Numbered from the stretch's first letter, positions 43,897-54,009 are shown. The stretch: 64,000 nucleotides of DNA from Paenarthrobacter aurescens TC1 (GCA_000014925.1 CP000474.1:3410001-3474000), one strand, 5' to 3'. Translations and numbers: made by a program. The notes: generated by a model not told the origin, from the letters alone.

Positions 43897-44162
43897 TTGG
43901 CCACCTCGTTCAGGATGTCGATGGCTAGCTCTTTCTCGGCCAGCAGCCGCTTGAGCCTCGCGTTCTCCTTCTCGAGCTCCTTGGTCCGTTTCGTCGCCTC
44001 GGCGTTCTTCTCGGACCCGTACTGGTTCAGCCACCGGTACCAGGTCGCCTCGGTGACCTGCAGTTCCTTGACGACCTCGATGAGGGGCCGTCCTTCATTG
44101 AGCATTTTCTGGCCCTGCCGGACCTTCGCGATGACCTGCTCGGGGGTATGCCTACGTGCCAT
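43884..44162 (-). CDS. IS3-family transposase OrfA
   Basis: 92-aa helix-turn-helix protein starting at ATG 44162 after GGAGGA (MARRHTPEQVIAKVRQGQ, VTEATWYRWLNQYG) with a C-terminal leucine-zipper-like helix (ELEKENARLKRLLAEKELAI) ending DILNEVAKGKF. It binds the IS ends and dimerises with the OrfAB product. The frame ends just 3 codons after the slippery heptamer. Confidence 0.88.
   Translation of the reverse strand: MARRHTPEQVIAKVRQGQKMLNEGRPLIEVVKELQVTEATWYRWLNQYGSEKNAEATKRTKELEKENARLKRLLAEKELAIDILNEVAKGKF
43890..43896 (-). promoter_or_regulatory. -1 frameshift heptamer GGGAAAA
   Basis: Read on the minus strand in the orfA frame as G GGA AAA, a canonical X XXY YYZ slippery site two codons before the orfA stop. 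It places OrfA in frame with OrfB. Confidence 0.7.
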
Positions 44163-44278
44163 AACTAGTGAATTTCCTCCTGCGTCCATTCTCGGACACG
44201 AAACTCACATAGTCACCGGACTCCTACACGGGGACCCAACCACGAAGGCACGTGGTCTCTGCTGTTCGCTCTAGAGAT

Positions 44279-44360
44279 GGGATGTGAGAGAGGGACCCGC
44301 CCAAACCCGCGGGATGTGAGAGAGGGACCCGCCCAAACCCGCGGGATGTGAGAGAGGGTT
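44279..44360. repeat. 32-bp tandem repeat, 2.5 copies
   Basis: The unit GGGATGTGAGAGAGGGACCC followed by GCCCAAACCCGC starts at 44279, 44311 and 44343; the last copy is cut after GAGAGGG at the stop of the E2 gene. No spacers, so it is not a CRISPR array. Each junction forms a CCCGCGGG palindrome. It lies in the 3' region of the bkd operon. Confidence 0.85.
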
Positions 44361-45840
44361 ACATGTCTGCGAGCGCGCCGCCAGGGTTCTCGATCGCGTC
44401 GGCAACGTACCGGAGGAAGCCGGCCGCGGTTTCGCCGTCGCACACGCGGTGGTCGAAGGCGAGGGTCAGCTCGGTGACCTTGCGAACGGCAAGCTCGCCG
44501 TTGACTACCCAGGGCTTGTCGATGATGCGGCCCACGCCCAGCATCGCGACCTCGGGATAGTTGATGATCGCGGCCGAGCCGTCCACGCCGAACACACCGT
44601 AGTTGTTCAGCGTGAACGTGCCCGAGCCCAGTTCCGTGGGGGTCGCCTTTCCGTCACGTGCGACGGCGGTGAGTCGGCGGATCTCTGCGTCCAGTTCGCG
44701 GGCACTCAGCTCATGCGCATTCCGCACGGACGGGACTACGAGTCCGCGGTCGGTTTGGGCGGCGAAGCCGAGGTTGATTCCTTCAAACCCGACGATCTCC
44801 TGCGAGCCATCCGAAGCGGTTTCAAAGCGCGTGTTCAAGGCCGGGTACTTTTTTAACCCAGCCGTGACAAAACGGGCAATGAAGGCCAACAGACCAGGGG
44901 TGTCGTATGGTGCGCGCTTCTTGAGCTCGGCCCGCATATCCAGCAGCGCTGTTGCGTCCACATCCACCCAAACGGTGGCTTCAGGGATTTCCGAGCGGCT
45001 GCGGGTCATGTTCGCGGCCACGGCCTTGCGGACTCCACGGACAGGTGTGCGGGCGGAGACAGACAAACCGGTACGGCTATCAACGGCACCCGCAGAAGCA
45101 GGAGCAGAAAGGGGAGCAGCAGGAATGGCAGCAACAGAAGGCTCAGCAGCAACCGAGGGCGAAGCAATAACAGCCTCCACGTCCCTGCGCATGATCAGTC
45201 CGCTGGCGCCCGAGCCCTCAATAGCGTCGAGGGAAACACCGTGGTCGCGTGCCATTTTGCGGACAAGCGGAGAGATGACGGCACTGAGCTTGCCCGGGAT
45301 GCGCGTTCCGGCCACAGCCGGCTCCATCTCTGGCACAGCAGCAGGCTCAGCAACAGCAGAAGCAACAACAGAAGCACTCGCCTTCCGCGGCCGGGTCCGG
45401 CCACCGGTGGCTCCCCCGGGCGTACCGTAACCAATCAGCACATTGCCCGAGCCTGCCTTTTCCTCGGTCCGGTACGTCTCGGCAGCAGCTTCCACGGCGG
45501 ACGAAACGTCAAGACCCGAGGACACCGGCGATGGGTCCACAGAACCAGCCGGAGCAGGAACAGGAGCGGCAGCGGGCGAACCGGCGGCGGAACCAGCGCG
45601 AGCGATCGAGATCAGCGGCTTGCCGACGTCGAGCGTTTGACCGGCTTCACCGTGCAACTCGGCGACGGTGCCGGCGTAAGGCGAGGGCACCTCAACCATG
45701 GACTTGGCGGTCTCAACCTCGGCAATGGGCTGGTCAACCACAATCTCGTCACCCACGGCGACGAGCCAGTTCACCAGTTCGGCCTCGGTGAGGCCCTCCC
45801 CAAGATCGGGCAGTTTGAAGACCTGCATATCTGAACTCAT
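44359..45840 (-). CDS. bkdC: Dihydrolipoamide acyltransferase (E2) of branched-chain 2-oxoacid dehydrogenase
   Basis: 493-aa E2 core that carries acyl groups on a lipoyl arm and transfers them to CoA. An N-terminal lipoyl domain has the modified Lys about 46 in VETAKSMVEV. A Pro/Ala-rich linker leads to the E3-binding domain (SAVISPLVRKMARDHGVSLD, IEGSGASGLIMRRDVEAV) and the catalytic domain (RGVRKAVAANMTRSRSEIPE, FDHRVCDGETAAGFLRYVAD), with the active-site HRVCDG replacing the usual DHRxxDG by one residue shift. ATG 45840 follows GGAGG and lies 2 nt after the E1beta stop; the in-frame ATG 15 nt earlier is inside that Shine-Dalgarno region. Neighbours and the divergent Lrp regulator favour a branched-chain over a pyruvate complex; no E3 gene is in the window. 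Confidence 0.85.
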   Translation of the reverse strand: MSSDMQVFKLPDLGEGLTEAELVNWLVAVGDEIVVDQPIAEVETAKSMVEVPSPYAGTVAELHGEAGQTLDVGKPLISIARAGSAAGSPAAAPVPAPAGSVDPSPVSSGLDVSSAVEAAAETYRTEEKAGSGNVLIGYGTPGGATGGRTRPRKASASVVASAVAEPAAVPEMEPAVAGTRIPGKLSAVISPLVRKMARDHGVSLDAIEGSGASGLIMRRDVEAVIASPSVAAEPSVAAIPAAPLSAPASAGAVDSRTGLSVSARTPVRGVRKAVAANMTRSRSEIPEATVWVDVDATALLDMRAELKKRAPYDTPGLLAFIARFVTAGLKKYPALNTRFETASDGSQEIVGFEGINLGFAAQTDRGLVVPSVRNAHELSARELDAEIRRLTAVARDGKATPTELGSGTFTLNNYGVFGVDGSAAIINYPEVAMLGVGRIIDKPWVVNGELAVRKVTELTLAFDHRVCDGETAAGFLRYVADAIENPGGALADM

Positions 45841-45842
45841 GG

Positions 45843-46943
45843 TCAGTCCTCCCATTGAAGGTCGTCGACGGCGTCGAGGATGCGGTCGACGCTCGGCAAG
45901 TAGTAGTGCTCCAGCTTGGGAGACGGGAACGGGACGTCGAAGCCGGTCACTCGAAGGACGGGCGCGGCGAGGTAGTGGAACGCGCGTTCCTGGACGCGGG
46001 CCACGATCTCGGAGGACACGGACGCGAATCCGTGCGCTTCGGCGATCACGACGGCGCGTCCCGTCTTGCGTACGGACGCGCAGACGGTTTCGTCGTCGAA
46101 GGGGACCAGGGTGCGGACATCGATGACCTCGAGTGAGCGGCCCTCTTCGGCGGCGGCAGCGGCAGCGGCGAGCGCGGTGGGGACGGACGGGCCGTAGGCG
46201 ATGAGCGTCGCGTCCGTGCCGGGACGGGCAACAGCTGCGCGGCCCTCGGTGGAGGTGCCGGCGTCGTGCTCTGCTCGCAGGGCACCCAAGTCCACCTGGT
46301 CCTTGGACCAGTAGAGCTTCTTGGGTTCCATGAACATGACGGGGTCGTCGGAGTCGATGGCTTCGCGGAGCATGCGGTAGCCGTCGGCCACGGTGGCCGG
46401 GGTGTAGACCTTCAGGCCGGCAGTGTGGGCGTAGTAGGACTCGGAGGAGTCGCAGTGGTGTTCCACTCCCCCGATGCCGCCGGCGTAAGGAACACGGATG
46501 ACCATGGGCATTTTGAGCTTGCCCTTGGTGCGGTTGTGCATTTTGGCTACGTGGCTGACGATCTGTTCGAAGGCGGGGTAGGCGAAGGCGTCGAACTGCA
46601 TTTCGATGACGGGTCGCATGCCGTTGATGGCCATACCTACGGCCATGCCGACGATGCCGGATTCTGCCAGCGGGGTGTCGAAGCAGCGCTGTTCGCCGAA
46701 CTCGGCCATGAGGCCGTCGGTAATGCGGAAGACGCCGCCCAACATGCCGACGTCCTCGCCAAATACCAGGACGGAGGAGTCTGCGCGCATTGCGTCGGCC
46801 ATGGCGGTGTTGAGCGCCTTGGCCATGGTGAGGCTCTGCGGGCCGGTGGCTTCAGCAGTGGCCGCGGCGGAAGCGGCGGCGCTGGCGGTGGCTGCGCTGA
46901 CGTTGGCTGTGGTGGTGCCGTTGGCACTGGTGGTGACGGTCAT
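45843..46943 (-). CDS. bkdB: 2-oxoacid dehydrogenase E1 beta subunit
   Basis: 366 aa, E1beta-type transketolase-pyrimidine and C-terminal domains. Features: FGEDVGMLGGVFRITDGL, FGEQRCFDTPLAESGIVGMA, GMRPVIEMQFDAFAYPAFEQ, IRVPYAGGIGGVEHHCDSSE and SLEVIDVRTLVPFDDETV. It binds thiamine diphosphate at the interface with E1alpha and decarboxylates the branched-chain 2-oxoacid. The first 40 residues are Ala/Thr-rich and not part of the family core, so the start could be further in; ATG 46943 overlaps the E1alpha stop by 4 bp (ATGA), which supports it. Confidence 0.88.
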   Translation of the reverse strand: MTVTTSANGTTTANVSAATASAAASAAATAEATGPQSLTMAKALNTAMADAMRADSSVLVFGEDVGMLGGVFRITDGLMAEFGEQRCFDTPLAESGIVGMAVGMAINGMRPVIEMQFDAFAYPAFEQIVSHVAKMHNRTKGKLKMPMVIRVPYAGGIGGVEHHCDSSESYYAHTAGLKVYTPATVADGYRMLREAIDSDDPVMFMEPKKLYWSKDQVDLGALRAEHDAGTSTEGRAAVARPGTDATLIAYGPSVPTALAAAAAAAEEGRSLEVIDVRTLVPFDDETVCASVRKTGRAVVIAEAHGFASVSSEIVARVQERAFHYLAAPVLRVTGFDVPFPSPKLEHYYLPSVDRILDAVDDLQWED

Positions 46944-48166
46944 TTTGCGCTCTCCGTTCCGTGGTTGGCGGCGGCGCCGGCGCTTTCAGCGCGGGCGAGT
47001 TCGCCGGCGAGCAGCTCGGACTGCTCTTTCAGCTGCGGGGTTTGCTTGGCGAAGACGTACTTGAAGAGGTCCAGCGGCTGCACCGGAACGTCCTCCCCCA
47101 GGCCTTCACGGAGCTGGGTGGCCACGGCTTCGGCATGCGCAGCGATCCGCTCATTGGCGGAATCGTCCAGCAGGCCCTTATCCGTGAGGTACGACTTCAT
47201 GCGCGCCAGCGGATCCTTGGCCTGCCATTCGGCAACTTCGCTGTCCGGCCGGTAGCGGGTGGCGTCGTCGGCGTTGGTGTGGGCTTGCATGCGATAGGTG
47301 TGGGCTTCGATCAGGAGCGGGCCGGATCCTTCGCGGGCCAGCTTCACGGCCCGGTCCATCACGGCGAGCAGTGCGACGAGGTCGTTGCCGTCAACGCGCT
47401 CACCGGCCATGCCGTAGCCAACAGCCTTGTGGGCCAGCGACGGCGCCACGGACTGGTGGCTGAGCGGTACGGAGATGGCGTACTTGTTGTTCTGCACGAA
47501 GAAGATGACGGGCAGGTGGAAGACGGCGGCGAAGTTCAGTGCCTCGTGGAAGTCGCCTTCGCTGGTGGCGCCGTCGCCGCACATGGCCATCACTACAGTG
47601 TTTTCACCGCGGAGCTTGGCAGCGTGCGCGACGCCAACGGCGTGGAGCAGCTGGGTGGTCAGCGGGGTGCATTGGATGCCGACGTTGTGCGCGCTGGGGT
47701 CGTAGCCGCCGTGCCAGTCGCCGCGGAAGATGGTCATCACCTCAACGGGGTCCACCCCGCGGGTCATGACGGCGACGGCGTCGCGGTAGGTGGGGAACAG
47801 CCAGTCACCTTCGCTGAGGCACATGGCAGCTGCAACCTGGCAGGCTTCCTGGCCGTGGCTTGAGGGGTAGACGGCCATGCGGCCCTGCCGGACCAGCGCA
47901 GAGTTCTGATCGTTGACGCGGCGTCCGACGACGAGCTGCTCGTAAGCGGCCATCAGTTCAGAATCGCCGGGTGTGGGGTATTCGTGGCCGGGTTCGGTGC
48001 CTTGCTCGTCATGGGAGCGGAGGGTGCCGTCCGGGTTCACCATTTGGATCTGGTGCCGGGCGGGGAGCATGTAGTCCTCAACGCTGATGCCGAATTTCGT
48101 CCGAACGTCAGCAGCTTGGTCCTCTACAGCCGTTTCCGGCGCAGAGTGGTCTGCGTGGATCGTCAT
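46940..48166 (-). CDS. bkdA: 2-oxoacid dehydrogenase E1 alpha subunit
   Basis: 408 aa. Thiamine-diphosphate motif GDGATSEGDFHEALNFAAVF ending VQNN (GDG-x~27-NN). Others: SSHGQEACQVAAAMCLSEGD, FPTYRDAVAVMTRGVDP, HNVGIQCTPLTTQLLHAVGV and EAHTYRMQAHTNADDATRYR. The SHGQEA and YR(D) pattern fits branched-chain or pyruvate E1alpha. ATG 48166 has AAGGACGG 4 nt upstream. First gene of the three-gene bkd operon, divergent from the Lrp-type regulator across a 171-bp region holding candidate operators. In streptomycetes and pseudomonads such clusters make branched acyl-CoA for catabolism and branched fatty acids. Confidence 0.88.
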   Translation of the reverse strand: MTIHADHSAPETAVEDQAADVRTKFGISVEDYMLPARHQIQMVNPDGTLRSHDEQGTEPGHEYPTPGDSELMAAYEQLVVGRRVNDQNSALVRQGRMAVYPSSHGQEACQVAAAMCLSEGDWLFPTYRDAVAVMTRGVDPVEVMTIFRGDWHGGYDPSAHNVGIQCTPLTTQLLHAVGVAHAAKLRGENTVVMAMCGDGATSEGDFHEALNFAAVFHLPVIFFVQNNKYAISVPLSHQSVAPSLAHKAVGYGMAGERVDGNDLVALLAVMDRAVKLAREGSGPLLIEAHTYRMQAHTNADDATRYRPDSEVAEWQAKDPLARMKSYLTDKGLLDDSANERIAAHAEAVATQLREGLGEDVPVQPLDLFKYVFAKQTPQLKEQSELLAGELARAESAGAAANHGTESAK

Positions 48167-48278
48167 TGGTCCGTCCTTCTCTAGCCACTATGTGCTTCCA
48201 GTATGTTCCCCGGCTCTGTTTCGTATCCAGCTTTACGCCGAATCATGGAAGCCCTTGCCTAAACTGGGTATTCTGAAA

Positions 48279-48329
48279 GACGAATTGCAATTGTGAGCTG
48301 GGTAACGCGCCTGTGCTGTAGACGAATTG
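48279..48329. promoter_or_regulatory. Candidate Lrp-type operator region of the bkd operon
   Basis: A perfect palindrome AATTGCAATT at 48283-48292 sits in the divergent bkdA/bkdR region, and AGACGAATTG occurs at 48279 and again at 48320, 41 bp (about four turns) apart. Multiple in-phase sites are normal for Lrp-family regulators. Confidence 0.45.
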
Positions 48330-48337
48330 GAGAGCCA

Positions 48338-48802
48338 GTGAGCGAGGCCGAGGCGGAGCAGACCGCCGTACCGCTGGACAGTGTGGACCGGGACATCATC
48401 CGCGAGCTGACCACCGACGGGCGCATGTCCATCACGCAGGTGGCGGAGAACGTCCACATCAGCCGCGCCCACGCGTACTCCCGGATCGCAAGGCTCACGG
48501 GCGAGGGCGTGCTGACCAAGTTCACGGCACTGGTGGATCCCATCAAAGCGGGCCTGCGGTCCTCTGCCTACGTGACGTTGAAGGTTCAGCAGCACTCCTG
48601 GCGCGAATTGAAGGAGCAGCTCCGCGCCATCCCGGAGATTCACCACATCGCTTTGGTGGGCGGCGACTTCGACGTCATCCTCTTGGTCCGCGCCACAGAC
48701 AACATCCACCTGCGCCGCGTCATCTTCGATCAGCTGCAGTCCATGGACGGGATCCTGGACACGCAAACCTTCCTGGTGTTCGAGGACGTAGATACCCGGT
48801 GA
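48338..48802 (+). CDS. bkdR: Lrp/AsnC-family regulator, divergent from bkd genes
   Basis: 154 aa starting with GTG 48338 (GGAG 5 nt upstream); the open frame to 48293 has no ribosome site. N-terminal HTH_AsnC (LDSVDRDIIRELTTDGRMSI, VHISRAHAYSRIARLTGEGV) and C-terminal RAM/AsnC ligand domain (GLRSSAYVTLKVQQHSWREL, IHHIALVGGDFDVILLVRAT). Lrp-family BkdR proteins regulate adjacent branched-chain dehydrogenase operons in Pseudomonas and actinomycetes; position here supports the same role. The gene symbol is by context. Confidence 0.82.
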   Translation: MSEAEAEQTAVPLDSVDRDIIRELTTDGRMSITQVAENVHISRAHAYSRIARLTGEGVLTKFTALVDPIKAGLRSSAYVTLKVQQHSWRELKEQLRAIPEIHHIALVGGDFDVILLVRATDNIHLRRVIFDQLQSMDGILDTQTFLVFEDVDTR

Positions 48803-49347
48803 CCTTCAAGCGAAAGCTCGCCTGGGCGCTGACGGCTTGCGTCCTGGCGGGTGTCCTGTGGCTGATCGCTGCCTTCCAGCTCTTCCACAACCCGCCGCGC
48901 GCCACTCCCCAGAAGACCGACGCGATTGTGGTGTTGGGCGGCATGAGCAACGAACGGCTCCCAGTGGGCCTCGCCTTGCGGGACCAACTGGGCATCAAAG
49001 ATCTGGTGGTGGTCACCACCGGACTGCCAGCTAACGCCGGCTCGGATGAGTTTTGTGAAGCGCACGACGGCGTCACTCACCTGGACTGCCTCCGTCCGGA
49101 CCCGCTGAACACCAGAGGCGAAGCGTTGCGGCTCCGGGACCTCGCGGCAGAACGGGGATGGACGTCCGTGACCGTGGTGACCTCCGACTATCACGTCCAG
49201 CGGGCCGGCACTCTCATGAAGCAGTGCATCGCTGCCGACGTTCATATGGTGGGTACCGAGCCGGAGCTCTCCCCCGTGGCGTGGGTGTGGCGATTCGTGG
49301 TGGAAACGGGTGGTCTGTTGGATGTGTGGGTGCGGCCGGAATGCTGA
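48799..49347 (+). CDS. DUF218/YdcF-like membrane-anchored protein
   Basis: 182 aa. An N-terminal membrane helix (LAWALTACVLAGVLWLIAAF) is followed by a DUF218 domain on the outside: TDAIVVLGGMSNERLPVGLA, LVVVTTGLP, NTRGEALRLRDLAAERGW and SVTVVTSDYHVQRAGTLMKQ. DUF218 proteins include ElyC and SanA, which influence envelope polysaccharide steps. GTG 48799 overlaps the bkdR stop (GTGA), so it is co-translated with the regulator although no functional tie to branched-chain metabolism is apparent. Confidence 0.8.
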   Translation: MTFKRKLAWALTACVLAGVLWLIAAFQLFHNPPRATPQKTDAIVVLGGMSNERLPVGLALRDQLGIKDLVVVTTGLPANAGSDEFCEAHDGVTHLDCLRPDPLNTRGEALRLRDLAAERGWTSVTVVTSDYHVQRAGTLMKQCIAADVHMVGTEPELSPVAWVWRFVVETGGLLDVWVRPEC

Positions 49348-49743
49348 GTGGTGCGGGATGGCCCTGCGCCGGAGCGCACGATTGCGGCTGAGCTCCTGGA
49401 CGCGGGCGGCGGTGGATGAGTTCGGGATGGAGCCTGTTTCCTTAGACGCAAGGCATAGGGATCCGCGCCTTCGAATCCGCCGGGGTGACGCTTGCAGCGG
49501 GCACACTGAACCCGACCCAGGTCCCCTCATCCCGGCGCACTCGGATCAGTAGACGTGACGGCTGCGCCTTCCTGACGGCATAAGTGCGCGTAGGGCTTCG
49601 TCGATTGCGATCACAGGGAGTAACACCAATGCCGTTGTGATCGACAACGCTGTCCACCCGGCGTCTTGGAGTACCTCAGTGGCTGGCGCCCCGAGTGGCG
49701 CCAGCCAACCCAGGGCAGCATGCCAACCTGCGAAGGCACCGCC
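49348..49743. other. Intergenic stretch, no supported gene
   Basis: About 395 bp between converging genes. Short frames exist on both strands, for example one on the minus strand ending at 49442 with RLLIRVRRDEGTWVGF, but none has a credible start or recognised family. The only clear element is the hairpin at 49680-49707. Confidence 0.6.
49680..49707. terminator. Hairpin after rmlA
   Basis: Perfect 11-bp stem (49680-49690 with 49697-49707), 6-nt loop, 37 nt beyond the rmlA stop. No T tract. Confidence 0.5.
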
Positions 49744-51694
<1,951 letters not shown>

Positions 51695-51695
51695 C

Positions 51696-53129
51696 ATGTC
51701 GATCGAGTTCTCAAAGCAGCTGACAGCAACAGAAACACCTATTCCAGGCGTAGTGCTTTTTGACCTGCCCGTCCACGGCGATAACCGTGGGTGGTTCAAA
51801 GAGAACTGGCAGCGCGAGAAGATGCTTGCTCTAGCCCTCCCCGACTTCAAGCCCGTCCAGAACAATGTTTCCTTCAACGAAAAAGTAGGGACAACACGCG
51901 GCATCCATGCGGAGCCTTGGGACAAATTCATCTCAGTCGCCAGCGGCAAGATCTTCGGTGCTTGGGTGGATCTCAGGCAGGGACCCACGTTCGGGAACGT
52001 ATTCACTGCAACCATGGACCCAAGCCAAGCCATCTTCATCCCCCGCGGTGTTGGCAACGCTTTCCAAACTCTCGAAGACAACACGGCCTACACATACCTT
52101 GTAAATGATCACTGGAGTGCGGATGCGCAGGGGCAATACTCATTCCTGAATCTGGCAGACGAGACGGCCGCCATCGACTGGCCTATCCCTCTGTCCGCCG
52201 CCGAACTCTCCGACAAAGACAAAGCTCACCCGCGCCTCTCGGAAGTCGTGCCAATGCCCTCACGCATGACCCTTGTCCTTGGAGCGAACGGACAACTCGG
52301 GAAGGCACTCCGCGAAGCCTACAAAGACGACCTGTCTGTCGAGTTTGCTGGTAGGACCGAGTTTGACCTCACCTCGGAGGAAGCCTTCGGTTCTCGTAAC
52401 TGGAAGAACTACGACACCATAATCAACGCGGCCGCGTACACGGCAGTCGATGCCGCAGAATCTGCTGACGGCCGTAGAGCCGCCTGGCAAATCAATGTCT
52501 CCGCAGTAGCACGACTGGCTCGCCTCGCCGTCGAACACGACCTAACACTGGTCCACGTCTCGTCGGACTACGTATTCGACGGTACAAGCGACCTGCATTC
52601 TGAGGATGAAGAGTTCTCCCCTCTTGGCGTTTATGGGCAAACGAAGGCCGCGGGCGACGCCGTTGTAAGCGTGGTTCCCAAGCACTACATCGTCCGCGCG
52701 AGCTGGGTTATCGGTGACGGTAACAACTTTGTCCGAACCATGGCCAAACTTGCAGCCGCAGGCGTCAAGCCTGCCGTCGTAAATGACCAAACTGGGCGGC
52801 TCACCTTTGCGGTGGACCTAGCCGAATCCATCAGGCATCTGCTTGACTCTGGAGCGGAATACGGCACGTACAACTTGAGCAACGAAGGCGATCCGCAGTC
52901 ATGGGCGGATATTGCAGCCGATGTGTTTGAGCTGGCTGGCGCAGATAGAGACGACATCTCGGGCGTCAGCACGGAAGAGTACTTCCGAGATAAGACCGCG
53001 GCTACTCGTCCACTGAATAGCGTTCTTGACCTCACCAAACTTACTGAGTCTGGCTTCGAACCCCTCCCGCACTCTCATCGGCTGAGAGAGATGATCGCAA
53101 GCCAAGAGAATGGGATCGGCACAGCCTAG
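51696..53129 (+). CDS. rmlCD: RmlC-RmlD fusion: dTDP-4-keto-sugar 3,5-epimerase / reductase
   Basis: 477 aa two-domain enzyme covering the last two steps of dTDP-L-rhamnose synthesis. Residues 1-185 are RmlC-like (DNRGWFKENWQREKMLALAL, GTTRGIHAEPWDKFISV, GAWVDLRQGPTFGNVF, IPRGVGNAFQTLEDNTAYTY). Residues about 190-477 are RmlD-like: TLVLGANGQLGKAL, NAAAYTAVDAAES, VHVSSDYVFDGTS, YGQTKAAGD (YxxxK) and RASWVIGDGNNFVRTM. ATG 51696 follows AGGG by 8 nt and lies 1 nt after the rmlB stop. The frame is unbroken across the joint, so this is a true fusion, known from several actinobacteria. Confidence 0.92.
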   Translation: MSIEFSKQLTATETPIPGVVLFDLPVHGDNRGWFKENWQREKMLALALPDFKPVQNNVSFNEKVGTTRGIHAEPWDKFISVASGKIFGAWVDLRQGPTFGNVFTATMDPSQAIFIPRGVGNAFQTLEDNTAYTYLVNDHWSADAQGQYSFLNLADETAAIDWPIPLSAAELSDKDKAHPRLSEVVPMPSRMTLVLGANGQLGKALREAYKDDLSVEFAGRTEFDLTSEEAFGSRNWKNYDTIINAAAYTAVDAAESADGRRAAWQINVSAVARLARLAVEHDLTLVHVSSDYVFDGTSDLHSEDEEFSPLGVYGQTKAAGDAVVSVVPKHYIVRASWVIGDGNNFVRTMAKLAAAGVKPAVVNDQTGRLTFAVDLAESIRHLLDSGAEYGTYNLSNEGDPQSWADIAADVFELAGADRDDISGVSTEEYFRDKTAATRPLNSVLDLTKLTESGFEPLPHSHRLREMIASQENGIGTA

Positions 53130-53442
53130 CATGCGAGGAAAGACCGTCCTAGATCGCAGCTTCCTGAGCCAGACCCTTCCTGACAGCGGACTTCGTCGAG
53201 CGATGCAAGAGTCGTTAGAGAACGGTGTGATGACGCGCAGACATCGACAAGGGTCAACTTCGCACCCAAGCCATCGAAAACTTCCGTCCATAGGCTGAGG
53301 ATGCGAGTAGTCAGGCGGGAATTCCTGCTAAGACCTCGCTCTATGGTACCTGCCCCGCTCGTTAGATCTGGGGCGTTAGGACTTACGCCCACCGGGCAGT
53401 TATAAAATGATTTGCCAAATCGACGCTGGAGGAGGAGGTTGC
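53130..53442. other. Intergenic stretch, no supported gene
   Basis: About 310 bp between the converging rmlCD and acyltransferase genes. Only short, composition-poor frames. A 9-bp inverted repeat CTAGAGCTC/GAGCTCTAG at 53443-53465 overlaps the stop of the next gene; no T tract. Confidence 0.6.
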
Positions 53443-53946
53443 CTAGAGCTCGCGTTGAGCTCTAGCGGGAACGCCTGCATAGAGAGTGTTCGGTAAACAG
53501 TCACTGGTAACAACGGCACCAGCGGCTATTACGCAGCCGTTCCCCACAGTGACGCCCGGAAGAATGGTAACCCTGGCGCCTATCCAACAACCACTTCCGA
53601 CAACGATGGGGCCAGCAGTGGGGTCGCCACCTCGCCTCTCAGACGGACCCATCTCGTGGCTGCTGGTGACAAATAGCACTTGGGGACCAATAAGGCAATC
53701 TGAAGCAATCGAAATCCCTGCAGCGTTGTCAAAGGTAACCCCATAGTTAATCCAACAGTTTTCGCCTATGGAGACGTTTGTTCCTCCAAACCAGCATTTC
53801 CCATGAATTTTTGTACCGGATCCGATTCTAAGGCCGGATAACCTCAACAAAAAGAGCCTAAACGATGGAATGCCCAAGCCCGCTGAGGCAACGACATTAA
53901 CCTGTGCGTCATGGATACCACGGCGCAAATCGGCACGAATGCCCAT
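53443..53946 (-). CDS. Hexapeptide-repeat acyltransferase (LbH family)
   Basis: 167 aa left-handed beta-helix acyltransferase, likely adding acetyl groups to the polysaccharide. Repeats of [LIV]GxxxxI type: RIGSGTKIHGKCWFGG, VSIGENCWINYGVTFDNAAG, ISIASDCLIGPQVLFVTSSH, then VVGSGCWIGARVTILPGVTV and GNGCVIAAGAVVTSD, ending in LYAGVPARAQREL. The catalytic His is expected at SSHEMGP. Maltose/galactoside O-acetyltransferase-like. ATG 53946; ends in an inverted repeat. Last gene of the minus-strand polysaccharide cluster, 63 bp from the BY-kinase. Confidence 0.87.
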   Translation of the reverse strand: MGIRADLRRGIHDAQVNVVASAGLGIPSFRLFLLRLSGLRIGSGTKIHGKCWFGGTNVSIGENCWINYGVTFDNAAGISIASDCLIGPQVLFVTSSHEMGPSERRGGDPTAGPIVVGSGCWIGARVTILPGVTVGNGCVIAAGAVVTSDCLPNTLYAGVPARAQREL

Positions 53947-54009
53947 CAGTTATCCCAATCCGGCCGAAGCCTCAAATCTCCGGGTGCGGCGGAGTCAGGT
54001 CTAGTGCTG

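Larger units (their letters stand above)
42986..44242 (-). mobile_element. IS3-family insertion sequence (IS407-like)
   Basis: About 1257 bp carrying orfA and orfB. Ends are imperfect inverted repeats of about 38 bp: left 42986 TGATTGGGCCCCCTTTAGCA, right (minus strand from 44242) TGGTTGGGTCCCCGTGTAGG, continuing with matching CTATG. The 4-bp sequence CGAA flanks both sides (42982-42985 and 44243-44246), fitting a target duplication of the size made by the IS407 group. Both reading frames are intact, so the element may be active. Confidence 0.88.

Noticed and set aside
44279..44360. 32-bp repeats as a CRISPR array
   Set aside because: The units are directly adjacent without spacers and no cas gene is present.
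53443..53465. Inverted repeat CTAGAGCTC/GAGCTCTAG as terminator
   Set aside because: It overlaps the coding end of the acyltransferase, has only 9-bp arms and no T tract, so I only mention it.
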